A stretch of DNA of 48,741 nucleotides, from assembly GCA_964461815.1 (NCBI GenBank), contig CAYWVF010000021.1:1-48741 (forward strand), given 5' to 3'. Origin of the DNA: JAAZBA01 sp964461815 (lineage in GTDB: Bacteria; Bacillota; Clostridia; Oscillospirales; QAMX01). A model generated the notes under the pieces. That model was given only the letters and a program-made list of their open reading frames with translations, was not told the origin of the DNA and ran no database searches. The translations under genes were made by a program, and so were the position numbers. This document shows, piece after piece, positions 42,271-48,741 of the stretch. Each line of letters starts with the position of its first letter. The stretch's first letter is position 1.

Positions 42271-43365
42271 TTATTTTACAAGCAATGTTTTTACATTCTT
42301 CCTTGCCTTTGCATCGTCGAAAGCTTTGTTTATATCCTCGACATGGTAGCATGAAGCAAGGTTCGCAAGCGTTTCGTGGAGTGACGGATTTTCTTCAAGA
42401 AACTTAACGTAATCATGAACATCGACCATAGAGTACTGAGAAGAACCTATGATATGTAATGCTTTAAATGTTATGATCTGAGGCTGGATCATAACGCCGC
42501 CGCTGCTAGAATACTGACCGGGTACGAGATATACGCCACGGTTACGGAGCATGTTGATCCCTGTTGGTATCGCATTCGGATTACCGGATGCTTCGAATAC
42601 AATATCAGCACCGAGTCCGTCTGATAGCTTGCCGATCTCGGCAATGATCTTATCCTCTGTCATCGTCGTCATGTCAAGTACCTTTGTTGCACCAAGCTTC
42701 TTTGCAAGCTCTGCTCTGGGAGAATCAGGTCTGGAAACTACAGCAATGACATTTGAAATGCCGAGTGAAGCAAGGTAGGCAACTGCAAAGTTACCTACAG
42801 GGCCAAGACCCTGAACTACGGCTACATTTGCTTTTTCAAGCTCACATCCTGCCTGTCTTGCAAGCCTTACGGCATGAATCGCTGTAGGCCCGGGACATGC
42901 ACAGATAGCTGCCATTTTAGGATCAACGGAAGAAGGGATCTTTATAAGGTTAGATGCAGGTGCATAGCTGTATTCAGCGTAGCCGCCGTGGAAATGGGGT
43001 TCAATAGCAGGATCACCACCGTTTGTAACGCCCATATTTACGCAGTTAGCATCGTCTCCTGTCTTACACAGAAGGCATTTTCCGCATGGACAAGCGATGT
43101 TGGATATTACAGCGTCTCCGACCTTCAGATCGTACTTCTCGGCGGATTCGCTGTCAAGCTCCTCGATCCTGCCGACAAATTCATGACCTATGATTTGCGG
43201 AGGATTGCTTCCCAATTTGCCGTTGTAAATGTGGAGATCGGTTCCGCATATTCCGCTTGCGATAAGAGATAGCTTTGCATGTCCCTTTTTCGGTGAGGTT
43301 AATTCATATTCGCGAATTTCAAAAGGCTTATGTGCGCCTAAAAAGATTGCTGCTTTTGCTTTCAT
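42271..43365 (-). CDS. Zinc-dependent medium-chain alcohol/polyol dehydrogenase
   Basis: A 364-residue NAD(P)-dependent zinc dehydrogenase of the sorbitol/threonine dehydrogenase type. Seen: catalytic zinc ligands in ASGICGTDLHIY (Cys) and IIGHEFVG (His-Glu), a structural zinc loop with four Cys (CPCGKCLLCKTGDDANC), and the Rossmann motif VQGLGPVGNFAVAYLASLG near residue 190. All ligands are intact. It is the last gene of the glycyl radical enzyme operon, 12 bases after the SGNH hydrolase. It may oxidise a polyol before the radical step or reduce an aldehyde that the radical enzyme releases. Substrate unknown; the context is the main clue. Confidence 0.9.
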   Translation of the reverse strand: MKAKAAIFLGAHKPFEIREYELTSPKKGHAKLSLIASGICGTDLHIYNGKLGSNPPQIIGHEFVGRIEELDSESAEKYDLKVGDAVISNIACPCGKCLLCKTGDDANCVNMGVTNGGDPAIEPHFHGGYAEYSYAPASNLIKIPSSVDPKMAAICACPGPTAIHAVRLARQAGCELEKANVAVVQGLGPVGNFAVAYLASLGISNVIAVVSRPDSPRAELAKKLGATKVLDMTTMTEDKIIAEIGKLSDGLGADIVFEASGNPNAIPTGINMLRNRGVYLVPGQYSSSGGVMIQPQIITFKALHIIGSSQYSMVDVHDYVKFLEENPSLHETLANLASCYHVEDINKAFDDAKARKNVKTLLVK

Positions 43366-43377
43366 TACGGTACTCCT

Positions 43378-44370
43378 TTATAATATAGATTTAAGTTTTT
43401 CAATGATACATTTTGCGTATATTTTATGACCAAGTGTATTTACATGCCAACGATCGGAAAAGAGTGTCTCAAACTGCTCGTCCGGTGTCATATTCGACAT
43501 CATATCTGAAAACACCTTATTTGCATCAACAAGAGAAACACCGGATTTTTTTGCTGCTGTCTTTGATGCACTGATATACTCCGTGTACTCTGTGCTTCCG
43601 TTGATTTTCTGTGGACCGAGGATCGGTGAAACGGTGATGAGGAATGTATTATCTGTCAGTGCTTTCATTTTGTCGAGTAGCTTTATCAGATTTTCCTCGT
43701 ACTCTGTCGGAGTACAGCCGGTGATCCAGTCGTTTATAGTGTGAGCCTCGGCTAGAATTATTGCAGGCTTGAACACATCAACGCAGTAATCGAAGAAGTC
43801 ATTCATGAAGCGTACAGTGGTGCATGAACCAATGCCGGAATTGACTACAGCATATTCGCCGTTGTGATACTCAATACGGCTGAGAAGTACTTTACCGAAT
43901 GTCGGAACGATCTCGATATTTTTCACACCACTACAGTGGATAGGAATAAATCTGAAGGAGTAATCACCAAAACGTGTACGTTCGGCATAAAGTGATTCTG
44001 TTTTAAAGAATTTACCGTCAAGGTAGATGCTGATCTCCGCAGCTGTAGTTTGCTCCGCAAAAAGAAGCATTACAAAGTCGGCAGAATTTCGTATTTTTAA
44101 TGGTTTATCGATTATGGCACAACGAAATTCGGTACTGTAGCCGTACCATTCCGCAATGCTGTCGTATTCTACCTCTGTAGATTGAGAGCCCGTATAACCA
44201 TTGACAAAGCGTCGAACCTGTTCAACATAAGAATCACAGGTGAAGTGGGAGTATCTGCCGAAGCCTTTACCGTCAATATTGTATGGAGCACGTGAGCTAT
44301 CCTCTTCGAAAAAGCCCGAGGCACCTTGCCCACATGTATGTGAATCGCCGGAACATACTATTATTTTCAT
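43378..44370 (-). CDS. SGNH hydrolase with an inserted beta-rich domain
   Basis: A 330-residue SGNH/GDSL-type esterase. The nucleophile block is at the very start (CSGDSHTCGQG, Ser near residue 10), the Asn-type block is near 210 (EAHTINDW) and the catalytic pair is DRWHVNTLGH near 305-308. Between the first and second blocks lies an insert of about 100 residues (about 65-165) of beta-strand character (FVMLLFAEQTTAAEISIYLDG), resembling the jelly-roll domain of carbohydrate esterase-like relatives. No signal peptide, so it is cytoplasmic. It lies three bases after the activase gene, so it is cotranscribed with the radical enzyme. It may remove an acyl group from the substrate; inference. Confidence 0.8.
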   Translation of the reverse strand: MKIIVCSGDSHTCGQGASGFFEEDSSRAPYNIDGKGFGRYSHFTCDSYVEQVRRFVNGYTGSQSTEVEYDSIAEWYGYSTEFRCAIIDKPLKIRNSADFVMLLFAEQTTAAEISIYLDGKFFKTESLYAERTRFGDYSFRFIPIHCSGVKNIEIVPTFGKVLLSRIEYHNGEYAVVNSGIGSCTTVRFMNDFFDYCVDVFKPAIILAEAHTINDWITGCTPTEYEENLIKLLDKMKALTDNTFLITVSPILGPQKINGSTEYTEYISASKTAAKKSGVSLVDANKVFSDMMSNMTPDEQFETLFSDRWHVNTLGHKIYAKCIIEKLKSIL

Positions 44371-44373
44371 AAG

Positions 44374-45141
44374 CTACCTTTCTATCATGCACGAAATGCC
44401 ATGAGCTTTGAATATGTTTTCATATCCCGCAATATTCTCGGCTCTGCTTGATTTATAGTTTGAATAATTGTATTTAAGCCCCAAAGCTTCATATTTTGAG
44501 CTGCCAAGACGGTGAAATGGGAGAAGATCGACTCGTTTTATCAAGATATTCTCGAGCAATACAGCATATTTTTGCATAATATCTTCACTGCTGTTGTGAT
44601 CCGGGATCACCGGGATCCTTACAACGACGTTAGATACCACCGCCAGCCTTTTGAGGTTGTCGTAGATCAGCTCAAATGATCCACCTGTAACATTATGGTA
44701 TGTATCTGCATTTACAGCCTTTAGATCAAAAAAGAAAGTATCTGTGTAAGGGATCACATGCTCGAATTTGTCGTAGGAAACACATCCGGCAGTGTCAACG
44801 ATGACATTTATATCTGCGCTCCTGCAGCTTTTTGCAAGCTCACGACAAAACTCGGACTGGAGCAGAGGCTCTCCACCTGAAAAAGTAACTCCTCCGCCGG
44901 ACTCCTTATAAAAGTCCAGATCGTCCAAAATACATTTCATTATTTCGTCTAAGGTCATCTCTTTGCCACTGATCTTAGTGAGATTAGGGTAGTTGAGCGT
45001 CGTTCCACAGAGAGGTATAGTCTCGGGATTGTGACACCATGGACAATGAAGGTTACAGCCTTGAAAAAACACCGTAGTCCTAATACCTTCACCGTCACCT
45101 GTGGAGAAATGCTGAATATCGCTTATAAAGCCCTTATTCAT
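44374..45141 (-). CDS. Glycyl radical enzyme activase (radical SAM)
   Basis: A 255-residue radical SAM activating enzyme that abstracts H from the Gly of its partner using S-adenosylmethionine. The 4Fe-4S motif CNLHCPWC (residues 29-36) is the CX3CX2C of the family, followed by the SAM-binding GGEP in VTFSGGEPLLQSE. The start is the ATG at 45141, overlapping the partner's stop codon (ATGAATAA), so the two are coupled; a longer reading frame upstream overlaps the partner gene and is rejected. No extra ferredoxin-like cysteine cluster is present, so it is of the short PflA-like form, unlike most activases of glycerol or choline type enzymes. The partner is encoded just upstream. Confidence 0.93.
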   Translation of the reverse strand: MNKGFISDIQHFSTGDGEGIRTTVFFQGCNLHCPWCHNPETIPLCGTTLNYPNLTKISGKEMTLDEIMKCILDDLDFYKESGGGVTFSGGEPLLQSEFCRELAKSCRSADINVIVDTAGCVSYDKFEHVIPYTDTFFFDLKAVNADTYHNVTGGSFELIYDNLKRLAVVSNVVVRIPVIPDHNSSEDIMQKYAVLLENILIKRVDLLPFHRLGSSKYEALGLKYNYSNYKSSRAENIAGYENIFKAHGISCMIER

Positions 45142-47308
45142 TTTCAGTCCTCTCAAGTATATCATTTTGGATAGCCGGACTGAGCAGCGTGTAGAATGCG
45201 CTGAATCCGGATACACGAACTACAAGATCCGAATAATTTTCAGGATGGAGTTGAGCATCCATCAGGATATCTCTTGAGACTGAATTTATCTGCATTTCCT
45301 GACCGCCCTTACGGAAATAGACCTTCAGCAACGCTTTTATCTTGTCTCTTTTTTCTTTAGTAGCAAATGTTGCAGGCGAGAATTTCTGGTTGAGTACAGT
45401 GCCGCAGGCAACCTTCGTGAAATCAGGCTTTGAAGTTGAATTTACAAGTGATGTAAGACCGTGTTTATCCATGCTTCGCATCGGAGAAGCGGCATCGCTG
45501 AGAGGAACACCATTTCCGCGTCCATCGGGAGTGGCAGCTACTTCAAGTCCTGCCGGGATATTACTTGTATTTGATGCGATCGCTATGTAGACGCATCCAC
45601 CGTCTCTGGTTTTGATCTTCGAAAACAGCTCATAATGAATATCAACATACCATACAGCATATTTATCTACAAAGTCATCGTTGTTGCCGTATTTTGGTGC
45701 AGATAAAAGCTGCTTTCGTATTTCGTCATACCCATTGAAGTCTGCTTTGAGTATATCACGCAATTCGGCAAGAGTCAACAGTTTGTCAACGAATACGACC
45801 TTTTCTATTGCAGCCAGGGAATCGGCAACCGTTGCAATACCCATACAGCCCATACCGAAAGCTGACTTATAGATTGTACCGCCGTCGTTTATATCAAGTC
45901 CTCTGCCGATACAATCCTGACAATAGCAGGAAAGGTAAGGCTGAGAGTAATTTTCATAGTTGTATCGCATGTTTTCGTTTTTGAAATAGATGAAGGACTC
46001 ATACATGCCGTATTCCATTTGCTTTGTAAGTATATTGATAAATTCATCCATTGAGGATATATTTTCGGCGTCGCCTGTATCGGGACCAAGCTGTATATTT
46101 GTTTGCATACATTTTCCGTTATTAAGTGCAAGCTCAATATACTTGGGTGTATTATATCTGCCGTCAGCCCATGGAGGCTGTTTGCCTGTGATAAAGGCTT
46201 CGATACAGCCGACCATAGAATAATCACGGCAGTCTTCAATTGCATAGCCACAGCGTGCTAACGCCGGAACAGTCGCATCATCATTCATTAACGCCGGATA
46301 TCCGAGCCCTGTTCCAATGACCTCCAGTGCCTTATCGTAAAACCAATCGGGTGTATTTTTATGTGTACGTGCGGACAGATTCGGTCCGGGAATATTGCAA
46401 CGCTTTACCGCCTCCATGATTATCCATGAAAGCCTGTTCGATGCATCCTCACCGTCACGAGTGAGACCGCCTACTGCAATATTTACTACGTCACTGCCAT
46501 CGTGATCACTGCTTCCGAACAGCATACGCTCTTTGATCTTGTATAATGTACATGATAGTAGCTCAATAGCATACTCTTCGGTAAGGATACCGCTATCGAT
46601 GTCATGTCGGAAGAACGGGTAAAGGTATTGATCAAGTCTTCCGAGTGCCATGGCGTAGCGTCCCTCATATAGAAAGCTTACATGACACAGCCATACGAGC
46701 TGCAATGCCTCCTTAAAGGTTTCGGGCTTTTTGGTGGCGATCTTATGGCATATAGCGGCAGCATCAAGTAGGTTTTCTTTCTGAGGGGATGAGAGTGTTG
46801 AAGCCTTTTCCTCAGCTGCGTCACCATATTGGTATATCATCTCGGAGAATGATTTCATAGTGATCTCTGCACTGTCAAGAAAACGCAGTTTTTTTTCAGC
46901 ATCTGCATCGCTTTTATGCGTTTCCTTGGACATCCTGATCTTTTCAAGCGTACCGCCGATGCCGGTATTGAGTATCGTGACGTAATCAGGTGCAAAATGG
47001 TCAGTATTCATATGAAAGTTGAATGTTCCGTAGCTTTTTACAACTCTATCTGCATATGCGAACTCTGCATCGGAATATTTACCGACATCGGCATACTTGC
47101 CGATGATTGATCCGACGATAAGGTCGTTTTCAAATATATGTTTAACGTGAGATGTAAAAAGATGTGCCGTTGCATATGCTCTTGCGATAATCTGAGGCTC
47201 ATTAAAATGCATTCGGTAGCCCTGACACAGCAGATAATTTAACAGCATCGTCTTATTCTTATAGTTTGTATTAAGCATTTCATTTTTCAGCGAGTTAAGA
47301 TATTTCAT
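45134..47308 (-). CDS. Glycyl radical enzyme of unassigned substrate (PFL/dehydratase family)
   Basis: A 724-residue glycyl radical enzyme. The glycyl loop near the C-terminus reads RVSGFSAF (Gly 701 would hold the radical). The active-site thiyl region is RDYSMVGCIEAF (Cys 368, with Glu 370 two residues on). A Cys-x-Glu motif is the mark of the dehydratase and lyase branch (diol dehydratase, choline lyase) rather than pyruvate formate-lyase, which has Cys-Cys. After it, the usual GCxEP is GCIEA and the following segment differs from the known groups, so I cannot assign a substrate. It is somewhat shorter than typical members (about 790). It needs the activase encoded next. A GAGGTG ribosome site is present. 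Anaerobic, cytoplasmic. Confidence 0.92.
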   Translation of the reverse strand: MKYLNSLKNEMLNTNYKNKTMLLNYLLCQGYRMHFNEPQIIARAYATAHLFTSHVKHIFENDLIVGSIIGKYADVGKYSDAEFAYADRVVKSYGTFNFHMNTDHFAPDYVTILNTGIGGTLEKIRMSKETHKSDADAEKKLRFLDSAEITMKSFSEMIYQYGDAAEEKASTLSSPQKENLLDAAAICHKIATKKPETFKEALQLVWLCHVSFLYEGRYAMALGRLDQYLYPFFRHDIDSGILTEEYAIELLSCTLYKIKERMLFGSSDHDGSDVVNIAVGGLTRDGEDASNRLSWIIMEAVKRCNIPGPNLSARTHKNTPDWFYDKALEVIGTGLGYPALMNDDATVPALARCGYAIEDCRDYSMVGCIEAFITGKQPPWADGRYNTPKYIELALNNGKCMQTNIQLGPDTGDAENISSMDEFINILTKQMEYGMYESFIYFKNENMRYNYENYSQPYLSCYCQDCIGRGLDINDGGTIYKSAFGMGCMGIATVADSLAAIEKVVFVDKLLTLAELRDILKADFNGYDEIRKQLLSAPKYGNNDDFVDKYAVWYVDIHYELFSKIKTRDGGCVYIAIASNTSNIPAGLEVAATPDGRGNGVPLSDAASPMRSMDKHGLTSLVNSTSKPDFTKVACGTVLNQKFSPATFATKEKRDKIKALLKVYFRKGGQEMQINSVSRDILMDAQLHPENYSDLVVRVSGFSAFYTLLSPAIQNDILERTENE

Positions 47309-47325
47309 AAAATCACCTCAAGAAA

Positions 47326-47354
47326 AGTATAAAGGAAGTTTTTGATAAAGTAAA
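47326..47354 (-). promoter_or_regulatory. Promoter of the glycyl radical enzyme operon
   Basis: On the minus strand TTTACT and TATACT with a 17-base spacer. The start codon follows about 18 bases after the -10. It lies back-to-back with the AraC promoter at 47364-47392, leaving about ten bases between the two -35 boxes. Confidence 0.65.
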
Positions 47355-47363
47355 CATATAATC

Positions 47364-47392
47364 TTGACAATAGTGGATTATTATGATATCTT
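47364..47392 (+). promoter_or_regulatory. Promoter of the divergent AraC gene
   Basis: TTGACA and TATCTT with a 17-base spacer and TGA before the -10. The AraC protein probably controls both promoters of this short divergent region. Confidence 0.6.
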
Positions 47393-47411
47393 ATTTTACG
47401 AGGTGAAGCTA

Positions 47412-48302
47412 ATGCGGTTCTACAAAATGATACTGAAAACGATACCGATGATTTACATGGCTCACAGCTATGAAACGACAGCATACGATCTGAGCTTTAA
47501 AAAAATGGAGAACAAGATCGAGATAAGCTACATTGAGCTCGGAAACGTAAAAAAACAGTATGAAGACGGGCAAAATAGGTATTGTGAAGCTCCATGTATA
47601 AATGTCAGTTTTTACAATAAAGCGTCAAGAAATATCAGCGATGCTCCGTTGCACCGCCATTATACGTTTGCAATGAATGCAGAATATGATCTGTTTTACA
47701 TATCGGCAGAAAATGTAATGAAAAGCTGGCATGATGATTTTTCAAATGGTGAAAGTAATATTTTGATGGCGATAATGCCGGAATGTATCACGGATAAAAA
47801 ATGTGTGGATATTATCGAACCGTATATAAAGAAAATAATATACAGACATTCAATAAATACAAGTGCGGAGAGGCTTTTATGTGTCAGTGATGTATTTACG
47901 ATTTTTTCGAAGATCACAGCGTGGAGTGTAGCATATGCTGCATCAATGGTGGAGAATAATGCTTCACCGGAGGAAACCGTATATTGTACAAGAGCGGCAA
48001 AATATATAGCGGAAAACATTGATAAGAAGCTGTATGTAAGTGATGTTGCAAACTCAATAGGGCTTTCTGTCGGTTATCTCAGTCGTATGTTCAAAGCCGC
48101 TACAGGATACTGTTTGATCGATTATATTAATCGTCAAAAGATCAATACCGCTAAACAGCTTTTTGAAAATAAAACATTGTCTGTACGAGATGCAGCTCAG
48201 GCTGTAGGGATAGTGGATGAAAAATATTTTTGCAGAATTTTTAAACGATATAGTGGGATGACAACATCGGAGTACAAGGAAATAGTACAGATTCGAGCAT
48301 AG
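47412..48302 (+). CDS. Cytosolic AraC-family regulator
   Basis: A 296-residue AraC regulator without membrane helices. The ATG at 47412 has GAGGTGAAG upstream; earlier in-frame starts lie within the promoter and are rejected. Residues 1-190 form an N-terminal ligand domain with cupin-like stretches (SDAPLHRHYTFAMNAEYDLFYIS with a His pair), and the last 100 residues contain two helix-turn-helices (YVSDVANSIGLSVGYLSRMFKAA and SVRDAAQAVGIVDEKYFCRIFKR). It is divergent from the glycyl radical enzyme operon with only about 100 bases between start codons, so it very probably regulates it in response to the substrate. The ligand is unknown and may be the radical-enzyme substrate. Confidence 0.88.
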   Translation: MRFYKMILKTIPMIYMAHSYETTAYDLSFKKMENKIEISYIELGNVKKQYEDGQNRYCEAPCINVSFYNKASRNISDAPLHRHYTFAMNAEYDLFYISAENVMKSWHDDFSNGESNILMAIMPECITDKKCVDIIEPYIKKIIYRHSINTSAERLLCVSDVFTIFSKITAWSVAYAASMVENNASPEETVYCTRAAKYIAENIDKKLYVSDVANSIGLSVGYLSRMFKAATGYCLIDYINRQKINTAKQLFENKTLSVRDAAQAVGIVDEKYFCRIFKRYSGMTTSEYKEIVQIRA

Positions 48303-48470
48303 CTGTAAATGTCATGCAGTCGAATGAAATTAATAATAGCAGGAAAAGGTTTGTCATAATGGTATAATTTATTTCGGATATAAAAATTGCGTGCGGGAAT
48401 GATATTATTGCGCTGATAAGACAGCGTTTAACGACCAAAAGAAATTTAATTAGTAGGAGTGAAATATACA
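48303..48470 (+). promoter_or_regulatory. Upstream region of the SASP gene
   Basis: No gene and no clear terminator. SASP genes are normally read by sigma-G. A CATAATG word at about 48354 is one base from the sigma-G -10 consensus CATnHTA, but I see no matching -35, so no promoter is called with confidence. A TAGGAG site precedes the start codon by 11 bases. Confidence 0.25.
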
Positions 48471-48725
48471 ATGGCTAATAAAACAACATTAGTTCCCGCT
48501 GCAAGAGAAGCACTTAACAAGTTTAAGATGGAGGCAGCAAGTGAAGTAGGCGTAAACCTTAAGCAGGGCTACAATGGCGACCTCACATCTAAACAGGCAG
48601 GCTCAATCGGTGGCCAGATGGTCAAGAACAGTTGTCCCGTACGAACTGCGAACTATACCCGTGCAGATCGTACTGCAATCGGGCACGAGATCAAGGTTCG
48701 GTACATAGCGACCATCGCCATTTAG
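48471..48725 (+). pseudogene. Alpha/beta-type small acid-soluble spore protein gene, 3' end replaced
   Basis: The first 52 codons encode a textbook alpha/beta SASP, the spore protein that coats and protects DNA. Seen: NKTTLVPAAREALNKFKMEAA, the GPR protease-type site EAASEVGV, and the second block LKQGYNGDLTSKQAGSIGGQ. Normal proteins end a further 8-15 residues on in a short Lys/Glu-rich tail. Here, after GGQMVK (codon 52) the frame continues for 32 unrelated residues rich in Cys, Arg, Thr and Tyr and stops at 48725. None of the three forward frames after codon 52 restores a SASP tail, so this is not a simple frameshift. The tail has a hand-counted G+C of about 53 percent, above that of the gene body. 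The 3' end has been replaced, most likely by insertion of mobile DNA. The hybrid could still be made as an 84-residue protein. Confidence 0.85.
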
Positions 48726-48741
48726 GAGGGGATTGATATGA
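48626..48741 (+). mobile_element. Probable left end of an integrated element in the SASP gene
   Basis: Foreign-looking DNA begins between about 48626 and 48633, where homology to SASP ends. It has higher G+C and ends in AGGAGGGG and a start codon at the last bases, so an element gene begins at once. This is the expected form of an attL junction with the integrase or another element gene next to it. No integrase sequence is visible, as the window stops. An assembly join is the alternative. Confidence 0.5.
48738..48741 (+). CDS. Start of an unknown gene, cut by the window edge
   Basis: Only an ATG plus one base is visible, but AGGAGGGG ends six bases upstream, the strongest ribosome site in the window, so a real gene almost certainly starts here. 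It follows the stop of the SASP hybrid frame by 12 bases. Its product cannot be told; a site-specific recombinase is a natural candidate given the junction. Confidence 0.5.

Noticed and set aside
45142..45216. Longer N-terminus for the glycyl radical activase
   Set aside because: It would overlap the enzyme gene by about 80 bases, and the extra residues are unlike the family. The ATG at 45141 gives a normal start coupled to the upstream stop.
48471..48725. Simple frameshift as the cause of the abnormal SASP tail
   Set aside because: All three forward frames after codon 52 were read and none gives a SASP C-terminus; base composition also changes at the same point.
1..48741. Search by eye for tRNA, rRNA, T-box, riboswitch and CRISPR arrays
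   Set aside because: No cloverleaf, conserved riboswitch core or regularly spaced repeat-spacer pattern was recognised. A covariance-model search would be the decisive test.

Overview
The window reads as chromosome from an anaerobic, endospore-forming member of the Clostridia (Bacillota), probably a gut or rumen type of moderate-to-low G+C. Support: an alpha/beta small acid-soluble spore protein (SASP) gene at the right edge, lplA/lplB/ytcP-type sugar transporters with lipobox binding proteins, membrane-anchored AraC regulators, an SLH-domain protein, a DegV protein, an oxygen-sensitive glycyl radical enzyme, and an HdrABC module without respiratory genes. Species cannot be named from sequence alone. 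No rRNA, tRNA or CRISPR array was seen.

Region 1 (1-5.8 kb, minus strand): a five-gene operon read malate/lactate dehydrogenase - fumarase (fumC) - hdrB - hdrC - hdrA, from a promoter whose -10 overlaps a Rex-like palindrome. The dehydrogenase has Arg at the lactate/malate specificity position, so I read fumarase plus malate dehydrogenase beside a heterodisulfide-reductase-like electron module. Region 2 (6.2-12.2 kb): a sugar-phosphate isomerase/epimerase-like protein, an acyl-ACP thioesterase under a palindromic operator, and a MarR regulator with a heterodimeric ABC exporter. Region 3 (12.2-23.3 kb): polysaccharide deacetylase, a two-OB-fold SSB-like protein, an M50 membrane protease, phenylacetate-CoA ligase with a double-ACT partner, an operon of SDR / DapA-family / TetR / SGNH proteins behind a palindromic operator, an SLH protein, DegV, and a small ferredoxin-thioredoxin-reductase-like protein.

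Region 4 (23.3-42.3 kb): two parallel oligosaccharide-uptake loci. Each has a membrane-bound AraC-type regulator divergent from a lipoprotein binding protein and two permeases, with direct-repeat operator candidates before the transporter promoter and a strong RNA hairpin between binding protein and permeases. Locus 1 also has a GH42-like glycoside hydrolase and a Gfo/Idh/MocA oxidoreductase. Neither has an ATPase gene, so a shared MsmX-like ATPase elsewhere is expected. A TspO gene lies between them. Next come murQ and a MurK-like sugar kinase carrying an N-terminal XRE DNA-binding domain, for cell-wall amino-sugar recycling.

Region 5 (42.3-48.7 kb): a cytosolic AraC regulator divergent from a glycyl radical enzyme of unassigned substrate, its activase, an SGNH hydrolase and a zinc alcohol dehydrogenase. 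At the right end the SASP gene loses its conserved C-terminus after residue 52 and runs into unrelated, more G+C-rich DNA, followed by a strong ribosome-binding site and a new start codon at the last bases. This looks like the left boundary of an integrated mobile element, although an assembly junction is not excluded.
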